A stretch of DNA of 64,000 nt. It comes from Phialocephala subalpina (taxonomy: Eukaryota > Ascomycota > Leotiomycetes > Helotiales > Mollisiaceae). Below, one piece after another: positions 10,649-22,190 of this stretch (position 1 is the first letter of the stretch; each line of letters starts with the position of its first letter). The position numbers were made by a program, and so were the translations under genes. The notes beneath the pieces were generated by a model, which was given only the letters and a program-made list of their open reading frames with translations, was not told where the DNA came from and searched no databases. The stretch is from positions 946,267 through 1,010,266 of the forward strand of contig FJOG01000009.1 in the NCBI GenBank assembly GCA_900073065.1, in the 5' to 3' direction.

Positions 10649-13600
10649 ATGGCCAAAATCAACGGAAACACGGGGTCAGAAGTCCGATATGGACAGAGGC
10701 TGGTTCCTCAAATCATCGATGAAAGTGCCTCACACAATCCTACAAGGCTAGTAGGCTTGATAGCGAAATCAGCGGACGTGTCGAAAGGGTTCAACAAAGT
10801 CACGATTGGGGATGTCGCAAGGGCAATTGATTTCATGGCGTTCTGGTTAGACGAGAAGTTGGGGAAACAGGCAGACTTCGAGACTGTGGCATTTCTGGCT
10901 AGTCACACAATTGTCCTACATGGCCCTAATTGGACTGACCGAACCCTAGGGCTCCAACGATTTCAGGTATTGGGCAGTGGTCTTTGGTGGAAACAAGTGC
11001 TCGAGGAAGATACTTCTGCCTTCAGTCCGAAACTCGACTGCGAACAATGTCTTCCTGCTTCAGGAGACATCTTGCAAGACCGTGCTTTGCACCAAGTCTC
11101 TGGAACGTGTTGCTAAGGAGTTACGAGAGCACGTTGATGTCCAAATTCTAATGATACCATCATGGAATGAAATGGTGTGTCCTCTGCCAAAGTCATATGT
11201 GTACACAAAGACTTGGGAGGAGGCTCGAGATGACCAGATCATTGTCCTTCACACTTCTGGTTCCACAGGTAGTCAACATCTTTTCACTTGGTTGCCAAGA
11301 TACTGAAAAACAATCAGGAAACCCCAAACCAATTCCCTATACGCACGCCTTTCTGAGCTTTTTCGATGCTGTCCGTACACTGCCAGCCGAAAATGGGAAA
11401 AGGCCGCATAATGTTTCGGCTCTTGAACTTGGACATTCTGATTACTTCTACATGGCATTTCCGTTATTCCATTTAGTTGGTGAGTTCTTCCATTCATGCT
11501 CAAAGGCTTCCTTCTAACTCGCCAAGGCCTCTCCTTCTCTATGCGGTCGCTTCTTTATGACGGCGTTGTCGTCCTCGGCCCCTCCCAAGCAGTTCAAAAC
11601 AGCAAGATCGTTAACGACATTATGGCTGTTATGCCGTGCAAAGCGATCGCTCTTCCTCCCAGTCTACTAGAAGACATGGTCAAGGAGTATCGTGAAGAAT
11701 TTGAGCAGAACTCCGGCGAGCTTTTGCATGTCTTTTATGGTGGAGGTGAAGAAGCCTCGCTCAATGAACTATCGTCATTTACTGACCAATGTCCCAGGGC
11801 CCCTTGCAGAATCAACTGGTAATTACTTGAGCAGAAGAGTACGGGACATGTGCATGATATATGGACAGACCGAGATCGCAATGCCGCCGTTACTCGTGCC
11901 TGAACCCGAAGACTGGCAATACTGTAAGTAAACGGGAGATACAAATTATCTCCTATTTAGGAATGTCTCATGATATCTCTCTTAAGACATTCTCCCGAAA
12001 CATTCTTAAGAGGGGAATTGCTAACTCCCCCGTCTTCTAGTCCATTTTCATCCAACCCACAGTGGCATCGAGATGGAACCAATCCACGACGAGGAAGATC
12101 ATTTCGAACTCATCCTAAATCGACAATCTCCCAATGTGTGGCACCAGCCAGTGTTCGAGAACTTTCCTCATCTGGAGCAGTGGAGGACCAAAGATCTGTT
12201 CAAAAAGCACCCTACCAAACCTGAGTTGTGGCTGTTCAAAGGCAGAAAAGATGATATCATTGTGCTTTCGAACGCTGAGAAGTTCAATCCAGTATCCACA
12301 GAGATTGTCATCCAGGGGCATCCAGCTGTGAAAGGTGCTCTCGTTGTTGGTACTGGAAGATTCCAATGTGCGCTCATCATAGAGCCTCAAGCTCATGCGG
12401 ACAATGAGGAGCTACTCGACCAGATTTGGCCTATTATTGAGGAAGCAAACACGCAATCGCCTGGGCATGGACAAATTGACAGGCAGCTGGTCATGATATC
12501 CAGGGCTGAGAAGCCGTTTCAAAGAGCAGGCAAGGTATGTGACGTCGTGATCTTAACCTCGTGTCAATCTTTAACGACGCCAGGGAACTGTGATGAGGTA
12601 CCTCACAACTCAGAACTACGCCGAAGAAATAGACCAGCTGTATTCAGCTTTCGAGAAGCAGGTCAGCCATGACTTACCATTTCGACAAGCTCCAAAATCT
12701 CCCTCCGCTGTTCGGCAGCTCATCTGGGAGATCTTCAGGCGGCAGATTCGGACTCATGACGTTCCTGACGAAGCAGACTTTCTTGAGGCTGGACTGGACT
12801 CTCTGAAGATCACCCAGATAGCCCACGATCTACAGAGAGCTCTAGGTTCGAGCTTAGGTCCACGAACAGTCACCAACCGGATTCTTTACGAGAATCCTAG
12901 CATATCGAAGCTGTGTTCAGCTATCTGCGAGCTTCTCGGCAACCAGGATACCAACTCGAATGATTATGCGAGAGACGCCAGGAGAGTGGAAGAGATGAAG
13001 TCCCTGATAGACAAGTTCACCTCCAATATCCCACTGTGTCCAATTATTCCTCAGATAAAGATCGGACATCAAGAGGGATCTCCAATCAATGTCATCTTGA
13101 CTGGCTCAACCGGCTCCCTGGGATCCCAAATTCTTGACCAGCTTCTTGAAGATCCAAAGATTGGGACTATATGCTGCCTAGATCGCTCAGCGGATGCCAA
13201 CGAAAGATTTATAAAACGACGGCTAGCACAGGACAAGAGAATTAACAACCCCTTTTCCAGGATTCGATGGCTGCAAGTCAATACATCCGAGTCCAAGTTC
13301 TCTTTGTCAGATCAGAAGTTCGAGGCGCTACTTCAGGATGTCGATGCAATCATTCTTAACGCATGGAAGGTAATTATTCCAAAGCTGCAACCCTAGCTCT
13401 TCTTTTGATACTGACTCGAACTAGGTGGACTTCAATCACAGTTTCTCCTCATTCACACGCCAAATACAAAGCATCCACAACTTCGCCAACTTCAGCATTC
13501 TCTCCCCTCGTTCCCCACACCTATTCTTCATCTCATCCACCTCTGCCGTCGGCAACTTCTCCTCCCTTACCAAAATCCCCGAAACCATTCCCCCGAACCT

Positions 13601-14246
13601 AGCCGTAGCATCTCCTCTGGGTTATAGCGAATCCAAACTCGTCAGCGAACATATCCTTAACGAAATCGCCAAATCCGCTCCAGGAAATGTGAGTTTTAAT
13701 GTTTTGAGGATAGGACAGATAGCCGGGCCTCTGAAAGGACCAGGGAGCTGGAATGAAAATGAGTGGTTTCCAGCTTTGTTGAAGAGCTCTAGAATGCTGG
13801 GGATGGTACCGGGGAGTTTGGGGGTGATGAATGGGGTGGATTGGGTGCCTGTTGATTTGGCCGCTGAGGTTGTGACGGATTTCTTACACTTCAGCTTCGA
13901 AGGTCCTGAGGAAGTTGATGAGGGAGAAAGAGGAGCGAAGGTCTTCAATCTCGTGAATCCTTCGAGTGTCAAGTTCGGCTCTTTGGTACCGGCTATTAAG
14001 AAGAGGCTAGGTGCCTGTATTGAGGTCGTGAATTTCGATGCTTGGGTGGAAGCGCTGGAGGAGCTTGATAAGGAGGATGAAGATGTGTTGGAGAGGTATC
14101 CTGCGCTGAGGATTTTGGAGTTCTTCCGGGGGTTGAGGACAGATGGGAATGAAAAGGAAATGGAGTTTGTGACTGAGAGGAGTATGAGTGCAAGTCAGAC
14201 GATGAGGGAGATGGAGCTTGTTAGTGTGAAGATGATGGAGAGGTAG
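10649..14246 (+). CDS. NRPS-like adenylate-forming reductase (A-T-R domains)
   Basis: Fungal NRPS-like enzymes of this layout activate a carboxylic acid as its adenylate, load it on a phosphopantetheine arm and release it reductively as an aldehyde or alcohol. Exons: 10649-10897, 10950-11268, 11318-11479, 11527-11745, 11798-11923, 12041-12534, 12584-13369, 13425-14246 (1058 codons to this stop). The adenylation domain has the P-loop HTSGSTG near residue 184 and YGQTE near 338. The carrier site is LDSL near 596. The reductase domain has TGSTGSLG near 695 and the YSESK catalytic pair near 851. Intron 1 appears to be GC-AG. The TAG at 14244 is probably not the true end: the copy after the gap (14688-14826) lacks it and continues to WMRGWGM. 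There is no condensation domain, so this is not a peptide synthetase. The substrate is unknown. Confidence 0.9.
10898..10949 (+). other. probable GC-AG intron
   Basis: No GT donor restores the conserved reading across this point. A 52-nt intron with donor GCTAGT and acceptor CCCTAG, with a CTGAC branch point, joins AFL to GSNDFRYWAV, a conserved block in these adenylation domains, and keeps the whole gene in frame. Confidence 0.65.
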
Positions 14247-14289
14247 GTGGGGAGGAGTATTATTTGTGTTAGGAGGAGAGACAATAAAG

Positions 14290-14687
14290 NNNNNNNNNNN
14301 NNNNNNNNNNNNNNNNNNNNNNNNNNNNNNNNNNNNNNNNNNNNNNNNNNNNNNNNNNNNNNNNNNNNNNNNNNNNNNNNNNNNNNNNNNNNNNNNNNNN
14401 NNNNNNNNNNNNNNNNNNNNNNNNNNNNNNNNNNNNNNNNNNNNNNNNNNNNNNNNNNNNNNNNNNNNNNNNNNNNNNNNNNNNNNNNNNNNNNNNNNNN
14501 NNNNNNNNNNNNNNNNNNNNNNNNNNNNNNNNNNNNNNNNNNNNNNNNNNNNNNNNNNNNNNNNNNNNNNNNNNNNNNNNNNNNNNNNNNNNNNNNNNNN
14601 NNNNNNNNNNNNNNNNNNNNNNNNNNNNNNNNNNNNNNNNNNNNNNNNNNNNNNNNNNNNNNNNNNNNNNNNNNNNNNNNNNNNNNN
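14290..14687. other. assembly gap (398 Ns)
   Basis: A run of 398 Ns. The 116 nt at 14129-14244 recur without change at 14688-14803, immediately after the gap, so the two contig ends overlap and the gap is probably artificial. Confidence 0.95.
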
Positions 14688-14826
14688 GGGGTTGAGGACA
14701 GATGGGAATGAAAAGGAAATGGAGTTTGTGACTGAGAGGAGTATGAGTGCAAGTCAGACGATGAGGGAGATGGAGCTTGTTAGTGTGAAGATGATGGAGA
14801 GGTGGATGAGGGGTTGGGGTATGTAG
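14688..14826 (+). CDS. true 3' end of the NRPS-like gene (duplicate copy after the gap)
   Basis: The frame repeats the C-terminal 38 residues of the NRPS-like reductase (GLRTDGNEKEMEF and onward). After MMER, where the pre-gap copy stops with TAG, it continues with WMRGWGM and then TAG. A Trp-containing WxxxWG end is what I expect for the fungal A-T-R reductase family, so this copy is most likely the correct terminus. If the gap is collapsed, the protein gains seven residues. A real tandem partial duplication is the less likely alternative. Confidence 0.75.
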
Positions 14827-15630
14827 ATGTTATCTTTGATGTGTTTGGATTAAAGTTGGACATATAGGTAGACTCAATGTATGTCTCACGTCCTTGATGA
14901 GCATGCTGCTATCGATGCGGTTTTCTGGACCCTTTCAATGCTCAAAATTCACATTCTTCTAATAACTTTATTTGTTATATCATTTAAATGACAATACTAG
15001 ATGTTCATTTTGAAGCTAAATTTTGATAGCATCCTATCTTCTAGACTTTGTAGTATATGCTCACTCAAAGGTTTTCAAACACTGTTGAACCATGCCAACG
15101 GAATCGTTTCGCCGCACGAAACACATTGCTGCTACTCCCTTCATCTTTTCTTCCCTGCTCCTTCACCACTCATGGTATAATTCTCCCAGCAAATTCGCAT
15201 GACTGCAAGCCCACAACGACCTTGTATGCAGCACCTGAATCCATAGCTCCAAACTCTCCATCAACCTTGAAAGCAAATACGGAGAAGACCGAGTCTGAGA
15301 AGCCCTTGCAACCGCCCGTTAAATCAAGAACACGGCATTGGCCACGAGCACTTCACGGTCCGAGACTTCTCGCGAATCGGCCCGCGTCACTCCTACTCGG
15401 CCGGGTGGACGCAAATTTCTTATTCTTAGCACCGATAATTGCTCTTGCCACTATGCAGGAGTCACCACCTCCTCTTGAGTTTCGATGTTGTTCTAAAATT
15501 CTCCCCGCCTCCTTTTGCCCACATGTCTGGCATTGTCTGGGGATAGAAACAAGGATGACTGAGTCAGTTTTGAGAGAAAATGAGACCAAGAGCTTCAGGG
15601 AGCAAAATTCATCCCGCACCTCCATCATCT
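14827..15630. other. intergenic, AT-rich then ordinary sequence
   Basis: This is the 3' flank of the NRPS-like gene, AT-rich around 14930-15060. Open frames between 15057 and 15900 occur on both strands, overlap each other and show no domain. I see nothing that can be supported as a gene. Confidence 0.5.
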
Positions 15631-15639
15631 CTTGAGCTG

Positions 15640-15740
15640 AAGATCTGATGAACTGTGGATTGGGAGTTCCACACTCGCGAAACGTGAATCTACAGATATT
15701 GGACGAACAGTAGTTGAGCATTGCGTGAGGTAGGGGAGGA
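15640..15740. repeat. diverged repeat, copy C
   Basis: This stretch shares GATCTGATGAACTGTGGA, TTGGACGAACA and GCATTGCG-type blocks, in the same order, with 16280-16370. It appears to be a partial, mutated copy of the same element. Confidence 0.5.
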
Positions 15741-16038
15741 GGTGGGGGGAAGAAAAAGGCGCTAGCATGGCATCTCTTCTTAGCAAAGACAAGGAAAGCT
15801 TGCTTCTTGAGACGAAAAAAGGAAAAACTTCCAAATCTTGTGTAGTCAAATAATAGAAAGAATGCAGCGTGGGATTTAAACCCAGACGGCATCGCATACG
15901 CGCGTCCCCCTTCCTTGCATATTAGAATGGATTCATTCCCATTCGCTCAGGTCAACAGGGTAGTCTCGAGATTGCCACAACGAAGGACCTGACAACTTCT
16001 TAGAAAATAGATAGAGATATGTTTGCCGGTCAAAGCGA

Positions 16039-16165
16039 TTGATACCTGACTCTCCTATGAAGAAGATATATTTTGGGATGCTGTGCAAGATCTTTGTAAG
16101 CGGCAGATCTGATGAAGCTAAGGAGAGATTACCGCGCACACTAGAGAATCATCGATATATTGATT
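16039..16165. repeat. diverged repeat, copy A
   Basis: It aligns with 16191-16320 through ordered blocks: GATACC(T/C)GACTCT, TTT(T/C)GGG, AAGCGG(C/G)AGATC(T/C)GATGAA and CACA(C/T)TAGAGA. Many of the differences are C/T changes, with T in this copy, which hints at repeat-induced point mutation. Confidence 0.55.
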
Positions 16166-16190
16166 CCGGGATCGATGAATCGGCCATTCA

Positions 16191-16372
16191 AAGGGGACCG
16201 ATACCCGACTCTTGTCCAGATCAAGTGCATTTCGGGGTGTGGGCACGATCATCTGTCAATCCTCCAAGCGGGAGATCCGATGAACTGCGGAGATATCTTC
16301 ACCCACATTAGAGAGCCGCAGATGATGTTCCGGTGGACGAACAAACAGTAAATCAACATCGCGCCAAGACAC
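16191..16372. repeat. diverged repeat, copy B (longest)
   Basis: The fullest of the three copies, starting near GACCGATACCCGACTC and extending through GATCCGATGAACTGCGG and GGTGGACGAACAAACAG. It lies about 20 nt downstream of copy A, in the same orientation. No open frame spans it. It looks like a relic of a repeated element. Confidence 0.55.
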
Positions 16373-16381
16373 GAGTCAGAT

Positions 16382-16546
16382 CTTGAATGATGCACCAGGA
16401 GGTGAAGTTGTGGTTGTCAAGACTGTCAGTTCTCGAATTGGCGGGTTTCCACGTGGTGAAATTCCCCGGGTAGTTCCTTCAAAGCCCGATGAAGTTACAA
16501 TGGTGGCTGCAAGACCTGCCTTAGCTCCACGATGGCGTCCGAATGC
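16382..16546 (+). pseudogene. coding-like fragment
   Basis: A short open frame reads LNDAPGGEVVVVKTVSSR, then GFPRGEIPRVVPSKPDEV, and ends with stop TAG at about 16546. Its composition is coding-like but there is no start codon, recognisable domain or flanking exon. It sits directly after the diverged repeat and is probably a gene relic. Confidence 0.25.
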
Positions 16547-16549
16547 GAG

Positions 16550-19500
16550 GTAGGCTCCTCAACCATCAAATCATCTATCGAGTCGATTTCGTTTCGTCTC
16601 CGGCGTTCGCCAATTTTCGAGATTTGAACTACACCTCGAATAGCAACCACACGGTCTATTAGAATACTTCAAAATCTAGGTATATAATAAATACGACCTC
16701 AAAGAATCACTACATTAGATTTAAGTTGTTTTTAATAGTATATAGTCGTGATAAGTTGAGGTATCAATGCGATTGAGTTCTCGCTTATTTTTGCGCAAAC
16801 GCCGGAGACGAATGATTTTCGCTTCGTATAAACACGATCAACATCGCATGCATGAACACGAACGGTCTGGCACTGATCTGGCAGCACTGCATATTCCTGC
16901 CGTTCGATCATCCCAGTGGAGAGTTATGAATGAGCCGCTGAGATTATTTGCCTCACTTTTCGTCATCGTAGCCCAAAGTTCCTTGAAGTTTAGGGCTTGA
17001 GATTATTGGGAATCTATTGATCTGCAGTAAGGTACCTTATGCATATGCCATTCCTTGCGAACTTGAGGCTTGCCGTGACGGTAAGCTTAACACCAATGCA
17101 CTTCCCCTCGATTTGCACCATGTGGAAACTACCAAATGAGATATCGAGAACAGAACTGGCTCTCTCCGCATCGTCATGATCTCTTAGCAGGGAACGACCA
17201 TGGAGAAGAGGAGCAAAGCGCCCCCTTCAGCCCAATGACCTCGCTTGGCGGTACGAGGCTGAAGACATGCAATTTGAGATGTCTAGGTCGGTCAACTAGT
17301 CTGACTACGATATCATTCTCGAAGGGAACTAACACCTTCTACGGCGTCTCTCCACAAATTCGCACAGATGGTGGAACGACGGCAGAAGAATATAATTCAC
17401 TAATCTCAGAGTCCACGAGGCCGTGGCTTCAGAAAGGACGCCGTTTGCATCATAGGCGCCACGCAAGCGATCTGAATTGTCCTTGTCGAGCTGGACGACG
17501 GGAGAGACTGGTGTATGCCACAATCAGATAAAGTATTGGCCTTGGAACTTGCCGCCAGCTCTTCTGCAGCATCGAACACTAGTTCGTCCATCCCCAACTG
17601 AGAAAATCCTGGGAGACGCTCCTCGCAGACCAACGACGAGCACTTGTTCGAACCCGATGATACCTCCAAGTTATCTCGATTGTTTCAGCGCCAATCTGCA
17701 GCTGCAGGCCACAAACTTGCCGGCGCCCGCGAGACATTAACTGACAGATTCGCAACCTTGCGGTGAAGGACGCCACTTTTCCAGGGCGGACCACAAGACT
17801 CCACAACAAAGAGGAAATAGAGTTTGTGCTAACGCGTATCTCTTGATGCACAATCATGCGAAAGACGAGAATCTTAAAAATAAGTCTAGTCAGCCTCATG
17901 GGGACCCTGAAAACCAAGTTCCTTCTCATACTTTTCTGGAAAGGGTTGAAACAATCAGGAAGATTCGTAGAAACTGGTGAGGAGGTACCGCACTGGTAAC
18001 GCTGCGAGTCGTGGCGCCGTCGCAGTAGGACTTGATCTACAGGATGAACCCGTTAGCCGTTTGATGATCTGACGTGATTCGTGAATGGGCCAAGTCATGA
18101 CCTGATGCTAGGTCCAGGAAGAGTAAAGCCAATGGACTGTGATCGACTGGAGACGAGGTAACTCCTGGAATCCTGGGACCCCGCCTGCTGAAAGAATTCC
18201 AATTGTTCTTTTGCTGAATTCAAGCTTGTTCGACAACATCTCGCTCCCGTGCCGGTGTGGGAGCTAGCAGTCGTAAACAACCTACTCACAGCAGTGTGTA
18301 TTCTCGTCCACATAAACACACGTGGCAGCGGCTGGTCGACTAGCAGTGGCGCACGATCTGGCTGGTGATCTAAAGGTATGAGATCAAGAAGGGGCCCGCA
18401 AGGATTATTCAGAAATGACAACTCTCTAGCAGCTTAGCTAGCAGATCTTTCGATTCGTGTCTCGTGCGTCGATGAGATTCAAAGCGTATGGCGGCTGCAG
18501 TGTTGCGGTCGAAACAACAACTACTGTAGAAGACCGTGCTCGGCAACAGAATTAGGGTAGAGGTCTCCCCTATCGCTTTCTATCTTGCCGACCTGAGCCG
18601 GATTCCAGAACCCGGTTCCCTGTCACCTCCACGACCTCGACACACAACTGCCAAAGCGCTTCTACAGTAACCCATCTGCAGATGGGACATCTTGAGGGCA
18701 GTTCGGACTCGGTCCTGGTCGTCCTGGTGGTGTCCTCTCTCACAAGCAGATTGGCCTCGGTACTCACCGATGGCGCAGGAGCAGATGGAGATGAGATCGA
18801 CGATTCAACATCATTCCGAGGCATGCGTTGCTCCGTTGTCATGCTGCATAACATGGAATTCGACCCTCGGAGGGAAAGATGCAAGCGGCTGCTGCAGTGC
18901 TACTGTACACCCGTTGTCGTTACGCAAATAGAAGCAACGGATCCAGCCTGAAGACTTTGAAGAGTGACGATGGCAAGCACTAATCCAGGAAAAAGTGGTT
19001 GGCCGAGATTGCCATAGAGTTCCGGGGAGGATCTCACAGCTCAGGATGACCGTTGACCTCCTGAATCTGATGCAGCCCGTTCCTGGCAGCGTTCTTTGGT
19101 CAGCTGTTGTCCCTGTTGTCCTATCCTGGTGCTGAAGGTTTCTGACTTTCTGTCCCGCTGCCTTTGAACCCTGTCGTGTGGGAGATGAAACCTTCATGCC
19201 CGTTCTAGAAGGCCCGCAAAAAGCTTCTAGTAAACTTCTTCTTTCCGCCTGGCGTGCAATAGGGGACGCTCTCAAACCAGCGGGTCGACCTGCCACCCGG
19301 ACCATCGTCCATCGTCGATCTGCCCTCTCCACGTTCCGGCGATTTTAATTGATTGCTCCTCCTAAAGAGACCTAATTATTCTCATTTGGTCCATGACTGC
19401 ATTGAAGCTCTCCCAGCTCGCTCACGATTCAGTCTGCCATGCTTGGCAAAGTGCAAACGCTCTCTCTGGATTTGTGGAGGTAATGTTATTACGATTCATG

Positions 19501-22100
19501 ACGATTCATGGCCATCTCCCGGCCCTGACGCCGCTTAGAATCAGATAAGTTGGAACTTGGGCGACAAAGACTTTTGACCTGCTCAGGCCGGCATGCTCGG
19601 CCAATGTCCCGATGAGATCGCAAGTCGTACTTAGTTAGTGGCGGTTTATGGACGGACAGTGGGCCTTTTCCAGGCTTCAGGAGGCCCTGGTCTCTTGCTT
19701 GGACTCGAGAAAGCAAGAGAAGCTAAACGCCTCCCTGTAAAGTAGGTGGGCAACGAATTCAACGTTGACCGCCTTGAGCGTGGGAGTGTTCAGAAGTGCC
19801 TTGAACCGCGTCCTCCCGCAACGTTATCAATCAGGCGTCTGAATACGAAAGGCCCAAGGAACGCCAAAGAAGCATTCTGGAAAAAGGAAGCATCTGACTG
19901 ACTTCGACCCAGCCGAGCAGTTGGTGCTGCTTTTCTGGTCCCTCTAATGTCCCTACCACGCAGCGTGGGTGAGCTGCAAGGGTCATATCCAATCCAATGG
20001 AATTAGATCTGACGAATGAGCATGGGTTCCACGTTACAAGTTAGAAAGCACATCCTTCGGAGAGTAAGTTTGAGCAGTGGTCCGCCCTGGGTCTAAGCTT
20101 GTCCAAAGAGGGTGTGCCAAGCCTGAAGGGTTCAGATGCTCAGACCTTTACCCTATAACTATCTCCAATTTTGTGAAGAGCACCGCCACTCATACACCCA
20201 CTCAGACGCCAGCCTGACATGCTTCATGGCATGACTCCAATTTTTCTTTCCAATATGCCGTCAACTCGTCGCACAGACCGTCTCCCATCGCGTGGCAGCC
20301 CATGCTCAGTGATGAAGCAAACATCCCGCTCGCCCGCCAGTGGATGGTCGTAGCGTCAATATGAGAAACAGGTGGTCTTGTTGGTGAAGACTCACGAGTC
20401 GGACCACGATCCAAACACCACTGCTGTATCAGTGAAGCCGGAGCAATGCCACTCCTCAAATATAGACGCTCTAATGTACCCAATCTGGAGGGACACCGGG
20501 GACTACCAAAAGCTATTGGCCAGGAGCAGCATCGTGAGAAGCCAAAGGAGGATTGAGCAACGTGATGAGACCAGCCGAGGTTGAATATCATACCTATGAG
20601 GGACATTCGAACTGCTGCAAAAGGCAAGCGTTTCAGGTGTCATTTCCTTCCCCTGTGAGAGACCGACTGCATTTGCGACATTTGGGACAAGCAAGTCAGC
20701 CCTTAAAAACGACGTTGCTGACATCGACCGACTTTGGACAGAGGCGGCGCAAAGTGGCCTCTGCCCATGGCCCCCGGATGGCCTCCCGTCAAAGTATATT
20801 CTATCACAGCGATTCATGAGCAAGACCCCTTTCGTGTTCCGTGTTGTGATGTGATATCGTAGATTCGCATGCTCGTAAATGTCCTAGCTTCACTGGTCAT
20901 TGGAGGACCCAAACATGCACAATGTTGTACCTAATGCGCCGAGCTCCAGTGGAATTGAAGTGGCTTTCGTGCTTGTTTTCCAACGACTCGTCCTATCTTT
21001 GAAACACCGCGAACCTCGTTTCCTTTCACCAAAGGTGCAGAAGCAGGGATGAGAATGCCCGTCCAACTGGAGTGCTTGGAGTAGGTTACTTACTGTATAA
21101 ACATCTTCCTTCGCAAGCCCTGTGTGTATCCGGTTGGTGGGAGGTGGAGTACGTACTGAGTAGTGCGGTGTCTCCGTAGGTAATCGTGCTGTACGCGTAG
21201 CGTGGGCGAGCAAGAGGAGCCGGTGCGAACTGCAGTGAGGTGTGGTTCGGAGGCGGAGGGAGGCAGAGGGAGGCCCTTGGTACCGAAGTCAGGCTACCAG
21301 CCTCAAGCAGCGGAAAGGGGAGGGGAGGCATGGCATGGCATGGATGCGAAAACGAGTTTGGACTGTTTGAGGAGACCTTCGGACCTTCCAGAAGCAGGGA
21401 TGGCCTTCTCTTAAGGCTTCTAGAAAGACTAGAATGCCGTGATCCCTGCCGAGGAGATGAGCATGAAAGTTCCCATGAACAACGCCTCCCTCCCCCTCCC
21501 CCGTCGAGCAGGTCAGGTCAGGCCAGCTCACGGCCATCCTCGCCATGCTCTGGGTGAATGCAAATAAGAGTGAAGGGCTCCCTAGTTTAATGACGAGCGA
21601 TTAACTGGAGGGATTGGGATGTGCGAGATCGCCAGCATAAGAAAGGAACTGCCATCAATTTGCCCTCAATTTGTCCACTCTCGTTCTTAGCCAGCTAGCA
21701 CTTGGTTCCTGCCTCGAATTCGATCGTTGTTTCTGCCGTCTCTGCGAGTCGCCCACAACGCTGCTGCCACCCTCCGCCTTCCACCTCCACCTCCAGCTCC
21801 ACCCTCCTCCTACGCAGTTGTTTAGCCTCGACGAGACCTTGACAGCGGCCACAAGTGAGCGAATTCGATCGCTTCCACGGGTGCACCCATTTCGACTGCA
21901 GCAATAGCCTCGAAGCACCGGCCGCAGGACCCCCCAGCCAGGGCCAGCCTCTCTGTCCACACAGGTGCGCTCCCTCTCGCAGCCACCAGCAACACTGCGA
22001 CAGGGTCCTTGGTTGTTCAGGATCAGTGGATCACCATCCATGCTCCTGGCGACGTTTGGACTACTTTTGTGCATAAGCGAGCGTCAGGCATTCAGGTCCC
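16550..22100. other. long gene-poor region
   Basis: Over 5 kb with only short, overlapping open frames on both strands and no recognisable domain. An AT-rich patch lies at 16670-16760. From about 17000 on, the sequence is of mixed composition without an intron-exon pattern. At 21240-21330 the plus strand is purine-rich, with closely spaced GGA/GGG runs. The region is most simply upstream regulatory or non-coding DNA of the C2H2 gene at 23904, possibly with untranslated transcripts. I cannot identify a gene here. Confidence 0.45.
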
Positions 22101-22125
22101 CACGCCTGAGTAGTGTCGTATATTG

Positions 22126-22190
22126 TAGGTTAGGTTAGGTTAGTGTAGTGCAGTGTAGTGTAGTGTAGTGCAGTGCAGCGCAGTGCTTCG
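22126..22190. repeat. TTAGG-like and GTGTA/GTGCA short tandem repeats
   Basis: Three consecutive GGTTA units are followed by about nine imperfect 5-mers of the type GTGTA, GTGCA or GCGCA. This is a degenerate microsatellite in the leader or upstream region of the C2H2 gene. Its first part resembles fungal telomere repeats but lacks the third G. Confidence 0.7.

Noticed and set aside
11480..11505. A 26-nt intron in the NRPS-like gene
   Set aside because: Too short for splicing; a 47-nt intron to 11526 keeps the same frame and has a CTAAC branch point.
15353..15892. 179-codon minus-strand ORF
   Set aside because: It overlaps plus-strand ORFs, is Phe/Pro low-complexity in part, and runs across repeat copy C; no family is recognised.
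18811..19332. 173-codon minus-strand ORF
   Set aside because: Arg/Ser-rich composition without a domain in a gene-poor region; probably a chance frame.
22126..22145. Interstitial telomere
   Set aside because: Only three units and GGTTA rather than the usual fungal TTAGGG; treated as a microsatellite.
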